A stretch of DNA of 64,000 nt from Sporosarcina highlanderae (GCF_030433715.1 NZ_JAROCC010000009.1:86675-150674), one strand, 5' to 3'. Numbered from the stretch's first letter, positions 50,864-60,361 are shown. Numbers and translations: made by a program. The notes: generated by a model not told the origin, from the letters alone.

Positions 50864-51913
50864 ATGTTTGCAGCTATATTCGGCTCTGTGGAACAAGGAA
50901 TCATCTATGCAATAATGGCACTCGGTGTGTATCTTTCATTCCGAGTGCTCGACTTTCCGGATTTGACAGTTGACGGTAGTTTTGTATCAGGGGCCGCAGT
51001 GGCTGCTACGATGATTATTTTCGGATATCATCCGGTGTTTGCAACAGTAGTCGCGATTCTGATAGGGTTCCTTGCTGGATGTGTAACCGGCCTATTGCAT
51101 ACGAAAGGGAAAATTAATGCACTCCTATCAGGGATATTAATGATGATTGCCTTATATTCAATAAATTTACGCATAATGGGACTGACCTCAGAGAATTCCA
51201 TAGGTAAACCGAATATCCCTTTATTGAAGGCTGAAACGATGTTTTCAGAGTTTAAATCGTTTTGGAGTCCTTTAGGCATCGACACCGCGATTAACAATTT
51301 TCTCACCATGGTAGGATTTGAAAACTTGCCTTCCACCTACGGTACATTATTCATCATGATCATTATCACCTTGATCATCAAATTTATCGTGGATTGGTTT
51401 TTGAAGACCGAGGTGGGTCTTGCGATAAGGGCCACTGGTGATAATAAAAAAATGATTAGAAGTTTATCAGCAAATACGGACACGCTTGTTATTGTAGGTC
51501 TTGGATTTTCGAATGCGCTTGTAGCGTTTTCGGGTGCATTGATTGCTCAGTATTCCAAATTTGCCGACGTCGGAATGGGAATTGGAATGATTATCGGCGG
51601 ATTGGCATCCGTTATTATCGGCGAGGCGATTTTTGGTACTAAAACAATAGTGCGCACGACAATTGCCGTAATTGCTGGAGCCATCATTTATAGAGTTGTC
51701 TTAGGTCTTGCCCTTAGGGTGGACTTCCTTGACCCAGGTGATATGAAGTTAATTACTGCTGTCATTGTAATTGGAGCATTAATATTGCCACAGTACCTTG
51801 AAAAGAGACGGGAAAAAAGAAGAAAAGCGAAACGCCATGCTGAACGATTACTGGAGCATGAGCAGTTGCGTATGAAGGAGCGTAGTGCCCTTGCTAAAGC
51901 TCAATCAGATTAA
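50864..51913 (+). CDS. ABC transporter permease (TrpY-type, LIV family)
   Basis: 349 residues, about eight to nine membrane helices of the branched-chain amino acid permease fold (FRVLDFPDLTVDGSFVSGAA, GLLHTKGKINALLSGILMMI, GLAIRATGDNKKMIRSLSAN). Long basic C-terminal tail (EKRREKRRKAKRHAERLLEH) that overlaps the ATPase gene. Membrane part of the importer. Confidence 0.88.
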   Translation: MFAAIFGSVEQGIIYAIMALGVYLSFRVLDFPDLTVDGSFVSGAAVAATMIIFGYHPVFATVVAILIGFLAGCVTGLLHTKGKINALLSGILMMIALYSINLRIMGLTSENSIGKPNIPLLKAETMFSEFKSFWSPLGIDTAINNFLTMVGFENLPSTYGTLFIMIIITLIIKFIVDWFLKTEVGLAIRATGDNKKMIRSLSANTDTLVIVGLGFSNALVAFSGALIAQYSKFADVGMGIGMIIGGLASVIIGEAIFGTKTIVRTTIAVIAGAIIYRVVLGLALRVDFLDPGDMKLITAVIVIGALILPQYLEKRREKRRKAKRHAERLLEHEQLRMKERSALAKAQSD

Positions 51914-52685
51914 TATGGTGTTTAATGAAGCGACACCTGATGAAAAAATTGCTTTGGACCAAATAAATCTTACATTGAATACCGGTGACTTTATGACTGT
52001 AATCGGCAGCAACGGCGCTGGAAAATCCACTATGCTGAATGTGATTTCAGGCGCTCTTTCTCCTGATTTTGGAGTCGTAGAAATAGAAGGTAAAGATGTT
52101 TCAAGGATGCCGGAATATAAGCGTTCGCAAATGATTGGAAGAGTTTTTCAAGACCCGATGGCTGGTACTGCCCCATCGATGACGATTGAAGAGAACCTTG
52201 CAATGGCTTACTCCAGAAATAAAAAACGTGCGTTGAAAAAGGGAGTTGATAAAAAGCGGCGTGAATTATTCCGTGAATCTCTTGAAACGCTTCACTTGAA
52301 TTTAGAGAACCGTTTGAATGCAAAAGTAGGAATGCTTTCCGGCGGGGAAAGGCAAGCCCTCTCGCTCTTGATGGCCACCTTTACCCAACCGTCCATTTTG
52401 CTTTTAGATGAGCATACGGCTGCATTGGATCCTTCACGAGCAGAACTTATTACCAATCTGACAAAGCAACTTGTTGAGAAAGATAAGCTTACTACGTTGA
52501 TGATCACACATAATATGCAACAGGCGTTAGATTTGGGCAATCGGCTCATCATGATGGATAAAGGACAAATTATCCTCGAAATCGGGACTGAGGAAAAGAA
52601 GAACTTGACGATTCCTAAGTTAATGGAAGAATTCCAACGCATTCGGGGAGAAAAAATGACAAGCGACAAAGCATTGCTGTCTTAA
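51891..52685 (+). CDS. ABC transporter ATPase (TrpZ-type)
   Basis: 264 residues: Walker A GSNGAGKST, Q-loop VFQDPMAGTAP, signature LSGGERQAL, Walker B ILLLDEHTAALDP, switch MITHNM. TTG 51891 is preferred (family N-terminus MLKLNQINMVF, AAGGAG 10 nt upstream); GTG 51885 is possible. Overlaps the permease gene by 23 nt. Energises aromatic uptake. Confidence 0.88.
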   Translation: MLKLNQINMVFNEATPDEKIALDQINLTLNTGDFMTVIGSNGAGKSTMLNVISGALSPDFGVVEIEGKDVSRMPEYKRSQMIGRVFQDPMAGTAPSMTIEENLAMAYSRNKKRALKKGVDKKRRELFRESLETLHLNLENRLNAKVGMLSGGERQALSLLMATFTQPSILLLDEHTAALDPSRAELITNLTKQLVEKDKLTTLMITHNMQQALDLGNRLIMMDKGQIILEIGTEEKKNLTIPKLMEEFQRIRGEKMTSDKALLS

Positions 52686-52719
52686 AGTACATGGTAGGAC
52701 TTCTTAAGGGGTGAAATGT

Positions 52720-53508
52720 GTGAAGTCTAAAATTAAAGTATTGGGATCGCAAGTTCTATCTTCTGTGGATGTCAATCCGGTTACGAATACCGTCACCCTT
52801 CTGGAAGACGAAGTAAGTCTTGATGATCTTCAGATTGACAACCCGATTACCGGGACGGTTTTCGGAACGTTATTAAACTATAAAGGAGAACTTGAAAGTT
52901 TGGGTGATGCTGTATATGACCAACCATATGGCTCACCGCCAATCGCTCCTGTCCTTTATATTAAACCGGCAAATACGTATAACCGTTACGGTGGATCGAT
53001 CCCCATGCCGGAAGGACTAACAAAGCTAACAATAGGCGCAGCACTTGGATTAGTTATTGGAAAGCAGGCAATCGCTGTAGATGAAAAAAATGCCCTGACG
53101 TATGTGGCGGGCTATACAATCGTCAATGATACAAGTGTGCCGCATGATAGTGTATACCGTCCAGCTGTTCAACATCGGGCACGCGATGGATTTTGTTCAA
53201 TCGGGCCATGGATCATTAATCGTCATGAGGTCCAAAACCCCGATGATCTAACCATTCGTGTATTCATTAATGAAAAGCTTCAACAGGAAAATTCCACATC
53301 AAATCTGATTCGTCCAATCGCTCGTTTGCTTGCGGATGTAACTGAATTCATGACATTAAGTCCTGGGGATGTGTTACTTGTGGGTGTTCCTGAGAATGCT
53401 CCATTAGCCCAAATAGGCGATAAGATCCGGATTGAGATAGAAGGTATAGGGAGTTTGGAAAATTTCGTCGTGGACGGAAAAGAAACAAAATGGAGAGATC
53501 TGTTATGA
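52720..53508 (+). CDS. HpaG N-terminal-half homologue (FAH family)
   Basis: 262 residues of the fumarylacetoacetate hydrolase family, corresponding to the N-terminal half of the bifunctional E. coli HpaG/HpcE (IKPANTYNRYGGSIPMPEGL, GYTIVNDTSVPHDSVYRPAV, ARDGFCSIGPWI). The metal-binding E-x-E of the family is replaced (GAALGLVIG), as in the N-half of HpcE. It should act with the next gene in decarboxylation of OPET and isomerisation of the product. GTG start 8 nt behind AAGGGG. Confidence 0.87.
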   Translation: MKSKIKVLGSQVLSSVDVNPVTNTVTLLEDEVSLDDLQIDNPITGTVFGTLLNYKGELESLGDAVYDQPYGSPPIAPVLYIKPANTYNRYGGSIPMPEGLTKLTIGAALGLVIGKQAIAVDEKNALTYVAGYTIVNDTSVPHDSVYRPAVQHRARDGFCSIGPWIINRHEVQNPDDLTIRVFINEKLQQENSTSNLIRPIARLLADVTEFMTLSPGDVLLVGVPENAPLAQIGDKIRIEIEGIGSLENFVVDGKETKWRDLL

Positions 53509-54263
53509 GGAGAGCGCGGATAGCTTATGGGGGAGCCATTCATGAAGCGGTTGAATGGGGAGGGCAACTCAAATTAGATGACGGTCGAATAGTGGAAGAA
53601 CACGAAGTGATTTGGCTGACGCCGATAGAACCGCGAACTGTGTTTGCATTAGGTCTGAATTATGCAGACCATGCTGCAGAACTTGCATTTTCTGCTCCAT
53701 CCGAACCACTTGTTTTCTTAAAAAGTCCAAATACGTTTGTCGGGCATCATGCATATACCCGTCGACCCGAAGATGTAACCTATATGCATTATGAATGTGA
53801 ATTGGCTGTCATCATCGGCGAAACTGCCCGGAATGTAAAAAAAGCGGATGCCTACAATTATATTAAAGGCTATAGTGTCGCCAATGATTATGCAATCCGA
53901 GATTACTTGGAAAACTATTATCGTCCCAATTTGCGCGTGAAAAATCGTGATACAGGTACGCCATTCGGTCCATGGATTGTTGATGCAGCAGATGTGGCTG
54001 ATCCCATGAAATTAAAATTGACGACGCATGTCAATGACAAACTCGTCCAGGAAGGGACAACCGCAGATATGATTTTCGATATCCCAACGCTCATATCCTA
54101 TTTAAGCAGCTTTATGACGTTGAGTGAAAACGATGTCATTCTGACAGGTACTCCGAAAGGATCTGTCGATACAGCAGTTGGTGATGTAGTCGTCACGGAA
54201 ATTGAGGGAATCGGACGTTTGGTCAATACCATAATCGGCGATGAGTTATTCACAAATCGGTAG
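53505..54263 (+). CDS. hpaG: HpaG C-terminal-half homologue: OPET decarboxylase/HHDD isomerase (FAH family)
   Basis: 252 residues equal to the C-terminal half of HpaG/HpcE: FALGLNYADHAAELAFSAPS, the metal-binding YMHYECELAVIIGE (E-x-E), NDYAIRDYLENYYRPNLRVK and TGTPKGS. Converts 5-oxopent-3-ene-1,2,5-tricarboxylate to 2-hydroxyhepta-2,4-dienedioate and on. ATG overlaps the stop of the sister gene (ATGA), so the two halves that are fused in E. coli are separate, coupled genes here. Confidence 0.92.
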   Translation: MRRARIAYGGAIHEAVEWGGQLKLDDGRIVEEHEVIWLTPIEPRTVFALGLNYADHAAELAFSAPSEPLVFLKSPNTFVGHHAYTRRPEDVTYMHYECELAVIIGETARNVKKADAYNYIKGYSVANDYAIRDYLENYYRPNLRVKNRDTGTPFGPWIVDAADVADPMKLKLTTHVNDKLVQEGTTADMIFDIPTLISYLSSFMTLSENDVILTGTPKGSVDTAVGDVVVTEIEGIGRLVNTIIGDELFTNR

Positions 54264-54282
54264 TAGGGAAAGGGTGGTATAA

Positions 54283-54669
54283 TTGCCCCATTTTATCGTC
54301 GAGTACACGGATAATATAAAAGAAGAAGCGAATATCAAAAAACTATTAGAAGAGATTCATAAAGTTCTTATTGCAAGAGACACTGTTTTTCCAATAGGCG
54401 GTCTTCGTTCCAGAGCGATTGAGTTAAAAGAGTATCGTGTGGCAGATGGTGCCGAGGATGATGCGTTTGTCCATGCGCAGTTGAAAATTGGAGCTGGACG
54501 CTCTGAAGAAGTAAAAAAAGACGTTTGTGATGCGTTATTTGAAGTGATGAAAGAACATTTCAATCCTGTCATGTCCAAGCGTTATTTAGCATTGTCAATG
54601 GAATTAATTGAATTTAGTGAAGCAGGTACTTATAAACAGAATAACATTCACACGCGGTTTAAAAAGTAA
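54283..54669 (+). CDS. hpaF: 5-carboxymethyl-2-hydroxymuconate delta-isomerase HpaF
   Basis: 128 residues of the tautomerase superfamily. Starts at TTG so that Pro follows the initiator (PHFIVEYTDNIKEEANIKKL), giving the catalytic N-terminal proline after Met removal. IGGLRSRAIELKEYRVADG carries the conserved arginines. Isomerises CHM to OPET, the substrate of the two genes in front. Confidence 0.92.
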   Translation: MPHFIVEYTDNIKEEANIKKLLEEIHKVLIARDTVFPIGGLRSRAIELKEYRVADGAEDDAFVHAQLKIGAGRSEEVKKDVCDALFEVMKEHFNPVMSKRYLALSMELIEFSEAGTYKQNNIHTRFKK

Positions 54670-54698
54670 AAAAATTTATATAAATAGGAGGGAATCGC

Positions 54699-56180
54699 AT
54701 GGGTGCACGTACAGGGAAAGAATACATTGAAGGTATTAAAAAACGGAATACGGAAGTATGGATCCACGGTGAGAAAGTGGACGACGTTACTACACATCCT
54801 GCATTTAAAAATGTAGTGGAGAGCGTTGCGGGTCTCTTTGATTTACAACATGAGAAGCCGGATAAAATGCTGTATACTTCACCGACATCTGGGGAAAAGG
54901 TAGGACTTTCATTTATTGCACCTAAAACGAAAGAAGATTTGTTCAAAAGACGTGAAATGCATAAAGAATGGGCTGCTTTTTCCGGGGGCATGATGGGGCG
55001 TTCGCCAGATTATTTGAACACCAGCATTATGGCATTCGGAACAGCCAACCAGTTTTTTGCGCAAACGGGCGGCGGAAGTGATCAATTTGCTAAAAATGCA
55101 GCAGATTACTATGAATATGCCCGGGAAAATGATATTAGCTTAACGCATACATTAATCCATCCTCAAGTGAACCGATCAAAGCTAACGCAATCAGAACAAA
55201 AAGATCCATTTCTCTCCGCACGGATTACGAAAAAAACATCAGACGGAATTATTGTGAATGGTTGTCGCCTTTTGGCAACACTCGGCGGAATCACGGATGA
55301 ACTCGTCGTATTCCCCTCTACCATAAATAGAACACCAGGAACTATAGATGATCCATACGCATTTGCATTTGCAATTCCCAATAATACAAAGGGTTTGAAA
55401 TTCCTATCCCGTGAATCTTTCGACTATGGGAAAAGTAAATGGGATCACCCGTTAGGCGCAAGGTTCGATGAAAGCGATGCAATCATTTCATTTGAAGATG
55501 TATTAGTCCCGTGGGAAAGAGTATTTGTATGTGAAAGTACAGATATCTGTAATCGTACGTATGCCGAGACGAATGCGGTTATACATATGACGCATCAAGT
55601 TATTTGCAAAAGCATCGTAAAGACTGAATTCATTTTAGGCGTTGTCGTCAGCATGATGGAAGCGATCGGTATCGATCAATTCATGCATGTTAAAGAAAAA
55701 GCGAGCGAAATCATGGTCATTTTAGAAGTGATGCGTTCCCATTTATTTAAAGCTGAACACAATGCGAAAATCGATCAATACGGTAATATGACGCCGGACT
55801 TTGAACCGTTAAATGCGGCGCGCAACTGGTTCCCGAAAATGTACCAGCGTATGAATGAAATCATTAAGATCCTTGGGGCTTCAGGATTGATGGCACTCCC
55901 AACTGAAGCGGACTTCAGCAACACGGACGTCGGCCCATTAGTACATCGTTACACGCAAGGTGCGAATATAAACGGTGAGGAAAGAGTGCAGCTATTCCGC
56001 CTGGCATGGGATATTACGATTAGCGCATTCGGAAACCGCCAAGCACTCTATGAATATTACTTCTTTGGAGATCCAGTAAGAATGTCGAATGCCTATTATG
56101 ATGGATTTGATAAGCAACCGTATAAGGATATGGTGACAAACTTCTTGAATAAAGCAAAAAAAGAGGCCGGCATACTATAA
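54699..56180 (+). CDS. hpaB: 4-hydroxyphenylacetate 3-monooxygenase, oxygenase component HpaB
   Basis: 493-residue FADH2-dependent hydroxylase of the acyl-CoA dehydrogenase fold: RTGKEYIEGIKKRNTEVWIH, MMGRSPDYLNTSIMAF, THTLIHPQVNRSKL, WDHPLGARFDESDAIISFED and HRYTQGANINGEERVQLFRL. Hydroxylates 4-hydroxyphenylacetate to homoprotocatechuate using reduced flavin from HpaC. Ribosome site AGGAGGGAA. Confidence 0.95.
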   Translation: MGARTGKEYIEGIKKRNTEVWIHGEKVDDVTTHPAFKNVVESVAGLFDLQHEKPDKMLYTSPTSGEKVGLSFIAPKTKEDLFKRREMHKEWAAFSGGMMGRSPDYLNTSIMAFGTANQFFAQTGGGSDQFAKNAADYYEYARENDISLTHTLIHPQVNRSKLTQSEQKDPFLSARITKKTSDGIIVNGCRLLATLGGITDELVVFPSTINRTPGTIDDPYAFAFAIPNNTKGLKFLSRESFDYGKSKWDHPLGARFDESDAIISFEDVLVPWERVFVCESTDICNRTYAETNAVIHMTHQVICKSIVKTEFILGVVVSMMEAIGIDQFMHVKEKASEIMVILEVMRSHLFKAEHNAKIDQYGNMTPDFEPLNAARNWFPKMYQRMNEIIKILGASGLMALPTEADFSNTDVGPLVHRYTQGANINGEERVQLFRLAWDITISAFGNRQALYEYYFFGDPVRMSNAYYDGFDKQPYKDMVTNFLNKAKKEAGIL

Positions 56181-56217
56181 GTGAAAGAGTTGTTGAAAGT
56201 GGGAAGGAGAATGGAGT

Positions 56218-56709
56218 ATGGAAGATGTAGATCATGAGATAGATGATCGGTTGTTCAGAAATGTCATGGGCAGTTTTACGACAGGTGTAACGGTAATTAC
56301 GACAGAGGTTGCTGAAGAAGTGCACGGTATGACAGCAAATGCTTTTATGTCCATTTCTCTTAACCCGAAGCTTGTTGCGATCAGTATCGGAGAAAACGCG
56401 AAAATGCTGCAGCATATAAAAGATGCTAAACAATTCGCGATTAACATATTATCATCTGACCAACAACTTCTATCGAAGCAATTTTCAGGTCAACTGGATC
56501 TAAAATCTGAAATTACGTTCGGATCCTATAAGGGTTTGCCGGTGTTAGAAGACTCGTTAGCGATCGTCACTTGTGTGCTGCATAGTGAATTTGTAGCGGG
56601 AGATCATACGATATTCATCGGTCATGTTACGGGCGTTAAGCTTGAAGAAAAACCCCCCTTATTATATAGCCAGGGGAAGTATCGCGAACTAAAAGAGCTT
56701 GAAGGGTAA
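56218..56709 (+). CDS. hpaC: 4-hydroxyphenylacetate 3-monooxygenase, flavin reductase component HpaC
   Basis: 163 residues of the short-chain flavin reductase family: FRNVMGSFTTGVTVITTEV, GMTANAFMSISLNPKLVAIS, FAINILSSDQQLLSKQFSG and the family HVTGVKLEEKPPLLYSQGKY. Supplies FADH2/FMNH2 to HpaB encoded 37 nt upstream. GGAAGGAG site. Confidence 0.93.
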   Translation: MEDVDHEIDDRLFRNVMGSFTTGVTVITTEVAEEVHGMTANAFMSISLNPKLVAISIGENAKMLQHIKDAKQFAINILSSDQQLLSKQFSGQLDLKSEITFGSYKGLPVLEDSLAIVTCVLHSEFVAGDHTIFIGHVTGVKLEEKPPLLYSQGKYRELKELEG

Positions 56710-56741
56710 TTTGTGTAATCACTAAGGAGGAGTGGATTCTA

Positions 56742-57665
56742 TTGGCATATGAAGAAGCTAAAAAGAGGTTAAGAGGTTCAATTTGTCCTGTCATTACACC
56801 GTTTACTGAAAGCGGTGAAATTGATGAAAAAACGTTTATCGAGTTGATCAACTGGCAAATTGATAGCGGTAGCCATGGGATTTCTGTTACAGGAACAAGT
56901 GGTGAGCCAAGTTCTATGACAATCACAGAGAGAAAACGGGTTATGGAATTAGCAAAGAAAACGATTGATGGTCGTGTGTTTTTTACGCCAGGAACGGGAT
57001 CGACCAATCATGATGAAACAATGGAACTAACGAAATATGCTGAGGAAATAGGTGCGGATGCCGCAATGGTTATAGTGCCTTACTATAATAAACCGAACCA
57101 GGAGGCACTTTATCAGCATTTTAAAACGGTAGCAGATTCAGTTCAGATACCCATCATCATTTACAATATACCCGGTCGATCCGCTGTCAATATGGAAGTC
57201 AGTACGATGAAACGTTTAGTCGAAGATTGTTCGAACATTATAGGTGTCAAAGAATCGAATAAAGATTTTGAACATGTAAATCGTGTACTGCTAAATTGCG
57301 GAAGGGACTTTCTATTGTACTCAGGAATCGAACTACTTTGCTATCCGATGTTAGCAATCGGGGGTGCAGGATTTATCAGTGCAACAGCAAACGTTGAGCC
57401 GAAAAAAGTAGCAGAACTTTATAATGCATGGAATGATGGGGATGTTAAAAAAGCACAAGACCTTCACTTCGAATTAATGCCGTTGAATGATGTGCTTTTC
57501 AAGGATACAAATCCATCACCAGTTAAAGTGGCACTTGGCATGATGGGGAAAATTACACCGAAGCTCCGCTTACCTTTGGGATTGCCATCAGCAGAAATAC
57601 AAGGAGAAGTCCGTAAAACACTTTTGGACCTTGCCATTCTATCGGAGGAAACCGCTGTAAAATGA
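56742..57665 (+). CDS. DapA-family aldolase (probable functional substitute for HpaI)
   Basis: 307-residue class I aldolase/lyase of the dihydrodipicolinate synthase superfamily. Schiff-base Lys in IIGVKESNKDF, catalytic Tyr in IIYNIPGRSAVN, and TGTSGEPSSMTITERK for carboxylate binding. Located between hpaC and hpaE, where the pathway needs cleavage of HHED to pyruvate and succinic semialdehyde, a job done by class II HpaI in E. coli. The substitute role is inferred from context. TTG start behind AAGGAGGAG. Confidence 0.85.
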   Translation: MAYEEAKKRLRGSICPVITPFTESGEIDEKTFIELINWQIDSGSHGISVTGTSGEPSSMTITERKRVMELAKKTIDGRVFFTPGTGSTNHDETMELTKYAEEIGADAAMVIVPYYNKPNQEALYQHFKTVADSVQIPIIIYNIPGRSAVNMEVSTMKRLVEDCSNIIGVKESNKDFEHVNRVLLNCGRDFLLYSGIELLCYPMLAIGGAGFISATANVEPKKVAELYNAWNDGDVKKAQDLHFELMPLNDVLFKDTNPSPVKVALGMMGKITPKLRLPLGLPSAEIQGEVRKTLLDLAILSEETAVK

Positions 57666-57695
57666 TTGATGAAAAATAGAAAATAGGTGATAAAG

Positions 57696-59207
57696 ATGAT
57701 AACAACGGACGAAAAGGTTTCTTTAAAACATGAAACACAAAAGAATATATCACTCTATATAAATGGGGAATTCACTTCCGCTGTAAGTGGGAAAACCTTC
57801 AAAAACATGAATCCGTTTACAAATGAACAAATCAATGAAGTCGCCGAAGGACAATCAGATGACATTGATAAAGCAGTGGCAGCCGCCAGGGAAGCCTTTG
57901 ATAACGGTCCTTGGAAAACGATGAAACTGAAAGAAAGAATGGCATACATTTACCGTATAGCAGATTTGATTGATGAAGAAATAGAAAAAATAGCTTTTTT
58001 GGAAGCACTTGATACGGGACTTCCGATTAGCCAAACTAGAAATATGGTAAGTCGAGCTTCAGAAAACTTCAGATTTTATGCCCGCATGGTGGAAAATCGT
58101 CTTGTGGGAGAAGCCTATCAAGTGGATGATGAATTTATCAATTATACAATCCATTCGCCTGTTGGGGTTGCAGGATTGATCACACCATGGAATGCTCCCT
58201 TTATGTTAGAAACTTGGAAAGTGGCTCCTGCGCTTGCGACTGGTAATACAGTTGTTTTAAAGCCTGCGGAACTTTCCCCGCTTTCAGCTAATCTATTAGC
58301 TGAAGTGATTCATAAAGCTAATCTTCCGAGAGGTGTCTTCAATGTTGTTCATGGCTATGGTGAGACTGCGGGGGATGCGCTTGTCAGACATCCTGATGTT
58401 CAGCTTATTTCATTTACAGGCGAAACAAAAACAGGTTCAACAATTATAAAAAATAGTGCTGATACATTGAAGAGCTGCTCGATGGAATTAGGTGGGAAAT
58501 CACCGATCATCGTCTTCGAAGATGCCGATTTCGATCGGGCTTTAGACGCTTGCGTGTGGGGGATCTATTCCTTCAACGGGGAACGCTGCACAGCAAACTC
58601 ACGCTTGTTTTTACAAGAGGGGATCAAAGAGAAATTCATTGAAGCATTAAAGATTCGTGTTGCTGCGATTAAAATCGGAGATCCGCTTGACGCAGAAACG
58701 GAAGTAGGGCCATTGATCGATAAAGGACATTACAACAAAGTGAAAGGCTATTTGGAAATTGCGAAGGGTGAAGGTGCCGAAGTCCTTACCGGTGATATTC
58801 CAGCCGAATTCGTTAGAGGGAATTTTGTAGCGCCTACCCTTATACTGAATGCCGAAAATAGCATGCGCGTGGCACAAGAAGAAATCTTCGGACCTGTATT
58901 GACCGTCATGACATTTAAAGATGAAGATGAGGTCATTAAATTGGCGAACGACATCGATTATGGACTTGCGGGTTATGTATGGACGAATGATATCAAACGT
59001 GGCCACCGAGTTGCACATAAAATTGAAGCCGGAATGCTTTGGGTCAATGCTCAGAACGTACGCGATTTAAGAACACCTTTCGGCGGCTCGAAATCCTCTG
59101 GAATTGGGCGCGAAGGAGGTCATTACGGCTTCGATTTTTATACCGAACTGAAAGTTATTCATGTCTCGATTGAAGAGCATCGTATTCAGCAATTCGGAAA
59201 GAAATAG
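57696..59207 (+). CDS. hpaE: 5-carboxymethyl-2-hydroxymuconate semialdehyde dehydrogenase HpaE
   Basis: 503-residue aldehyde dehydrogenase: catalytic Cys in FNGERCTANSRLF, Glu in SMELGGKSPIIVF, and LITPWNAPFMLETWK; the sequence near the C-terminus, NAQNVRDLRTPFGGSKSSGI, is typical of HpaE. Oxidises the ring-cleavage semialdehyde to CHM. ATG 57696 with GGTGATAAAG leader. 21 nt before hpaD. Confidence 0.93.
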   Translation: MITTDEKVSLKHETQKNISLYINGEFTSAVSGKTFKNMNPFTNEQINEVAEGQSDDIDKAVAAAREAFDNGPWKTMKLKERMAYIYRIADLIDEEIEKIAFLEALDTGLPISQTRNMVSRASENFRFYARMVENRLVGEAYQVDDEFINYTIHSPVGVAGLITPWNAPFMLETWKVAPALATGNTVVLKPAELSPLSANLLAEVIHKANLPRGVFNVVHGYGETAGDALVRHPDVQLISFTGETKTGSTIIKNSADTLKSCSMELGGKSPIIVFEDADFDRALDACVWGIYSFNGERCTANSRLFLQEGIKEKFIEALKIRVAAIKIGDPLDAETEVGPLIDKGHYNKVKGYLEIAKGEGAEVLTGDIPAEFVRGNFVAPTLILNAENSMRVAQEEIFGPVLTVMTFKDEDEVIKLANDIDYGLAGYVWTNDIKRGHRVAHKIEAGMLWVNAQNVRDLRTPFGGSKSSGIGREGGHYGFDFYTELKVIHVSIEEHRIQQFGKK

Positions 59208-59228
59208 GGAAAGATAGGGGGGACATAA

Positions 59229-60212
59229 ATGGATTTTTCAATCATTCGAATCGCTAGAACCGTGCTTCATGTAGTCGATTTGCAGGCATCCCGCAAATTT
59301 TATGTGGATGGATTAGGCATGATTGAAACGGAAAGTGATGAGAATCATATTTATTTAAGAGGTTTAGAGGAACATTCCCATCACAGCTTACTATTGAAAA
59401 AAGCGGAAAAAGCCGCTGTTGAAGTGATTAGTTATAAGGTTCAGAAAGAACAGGACCTTGATGAAATCGAAAAGCTTTTCACCTCACAAGGATTGAAAAC
59501 AAAATGGTTGGCGAAAGGCCAACAATTTGCGTTGGGAAGAACCCTTCGCGTACATGATATATCAGGTATCCCATTGGAGTTTTTTGCAGAAATGACTGTC
59601 GTTGACCGGATGCTGCAGCGATATGACCACTATCGTGGAGCGAAAATTCAACGGATTGACCACGTAAATTGTGCAGTTCCTGATGTCCAAAAAGCCTATG
59701 ATTTTTATGTCAATCAGTTAGGGTTTTCCTGTTCAGAGTATACGGATACCGAAGATGGAGACCTATGGGCGGCATGGCTTTACCGAAAGCCGACAGTTCA
59801 TGATCAGGCTTTCATGAATGGCCCGGGACCCAAATTGCATCATTTCGCGTATTCAGTAACTGATCGGCTGAGCATACTTGACTGTTGCGATTGTTTAGCA
59901 AGTATGGGGTATGCAACCTCGATTGAGCGCGGACCTGGTCGTCATGGCTTATCCAACGCGTTCTTCCTATATCTGAGAGATCCGGACGGTCACCGAATTG
60001 AACTATACACGGGTGATTACTTAACAAGCGATCCGGACTTGAAGCCGAAACGTTGGGACTTAAATGATCCGCTCCGGCAAACTTTCTGGGGACACAAAGC
60101 CCCGGATTGCTGGTTTACTGAAACAAGCACCTTTATTGATATTGATACGGGTGATGAAATTGCCAGTATCGAGCCGTTATTGGAACAAAGAAAACCAAAA
60201 ATCATGGCTTAG
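59229..60212 (+). CDS. hpaD: 3,4-dihydroxyphenylacetate 2,3-dioxygenase (homoprotocatechuate dioxygenase)
   Basis: 327-residue type I extradiol dioxygenase with two glyoxalase-like modules. Metal ligands are His in RIDHVNCAVPD, His in KLHHFAYSV and Glu in GHRIELYTGD; the second-sphere YLRDPDGHR region is present. Resembles the Brevibacterium/Arthrobacter enzymes rather than E. coli HpaD (LigB type). Opens the ring of homoprotocatechuate. Last gene of the run; a 146-bp element starts 3 nt behind the stop. Confidence 0.94.
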   Translation: MDFSIIRIARTVLHVVDLQASRKFYVDGLGMIETESDENHIYLRGLEEHSHHSLLLKKAEKAAVEVISYKVQKEQDLDEIEKLFTSQGLKTKWLAKGQQFALGRTLRVHDISGIPLEFFAEMTVVDRMLQRYDHYRGAKIQRIDHVNCAVPDVQKAYDFYVNQLGFSCSEYTDTEDGDLWAAWLYRKPTVHDQAFMNGPGPKLHHFAYSVTDRLSILDCCDCLASMGYATSIERGPGRHGLSNAFFLYLRDPDGHRIELYTGDYLTSDPDLKPKRWDLNDPLRQTFWGHKAPDCWFTETSTFIDIDTGDEIASIEPLLEQRKPKIMA

Positions 60213-60215
60213 GGA

Positions 60216-60361
60216 GGTACCTGTGCATCAAACTATTCCGGCTATTCACTACAATTGTATAAAAATTCAATGAGAGGATTGTTGTAAAGGCTGTTGTATA
60301 ATCTTCTTGAATATTTATACAAATTGGTTGAATTGTCGTGAATGTTTGTTGCACAGGTACC
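60216..60361 (+). repeat. 146-bp palindromic element, copy D
   Basis: GGTACCTGTGCATCAAACTA ... GTTTGTTGCACAGGTACC. It fills the whole space between the hpaD stop (60212) and the stop of the convergent gene (60362), so it probably serves both as 3' end structure. Confidence 0.9.
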
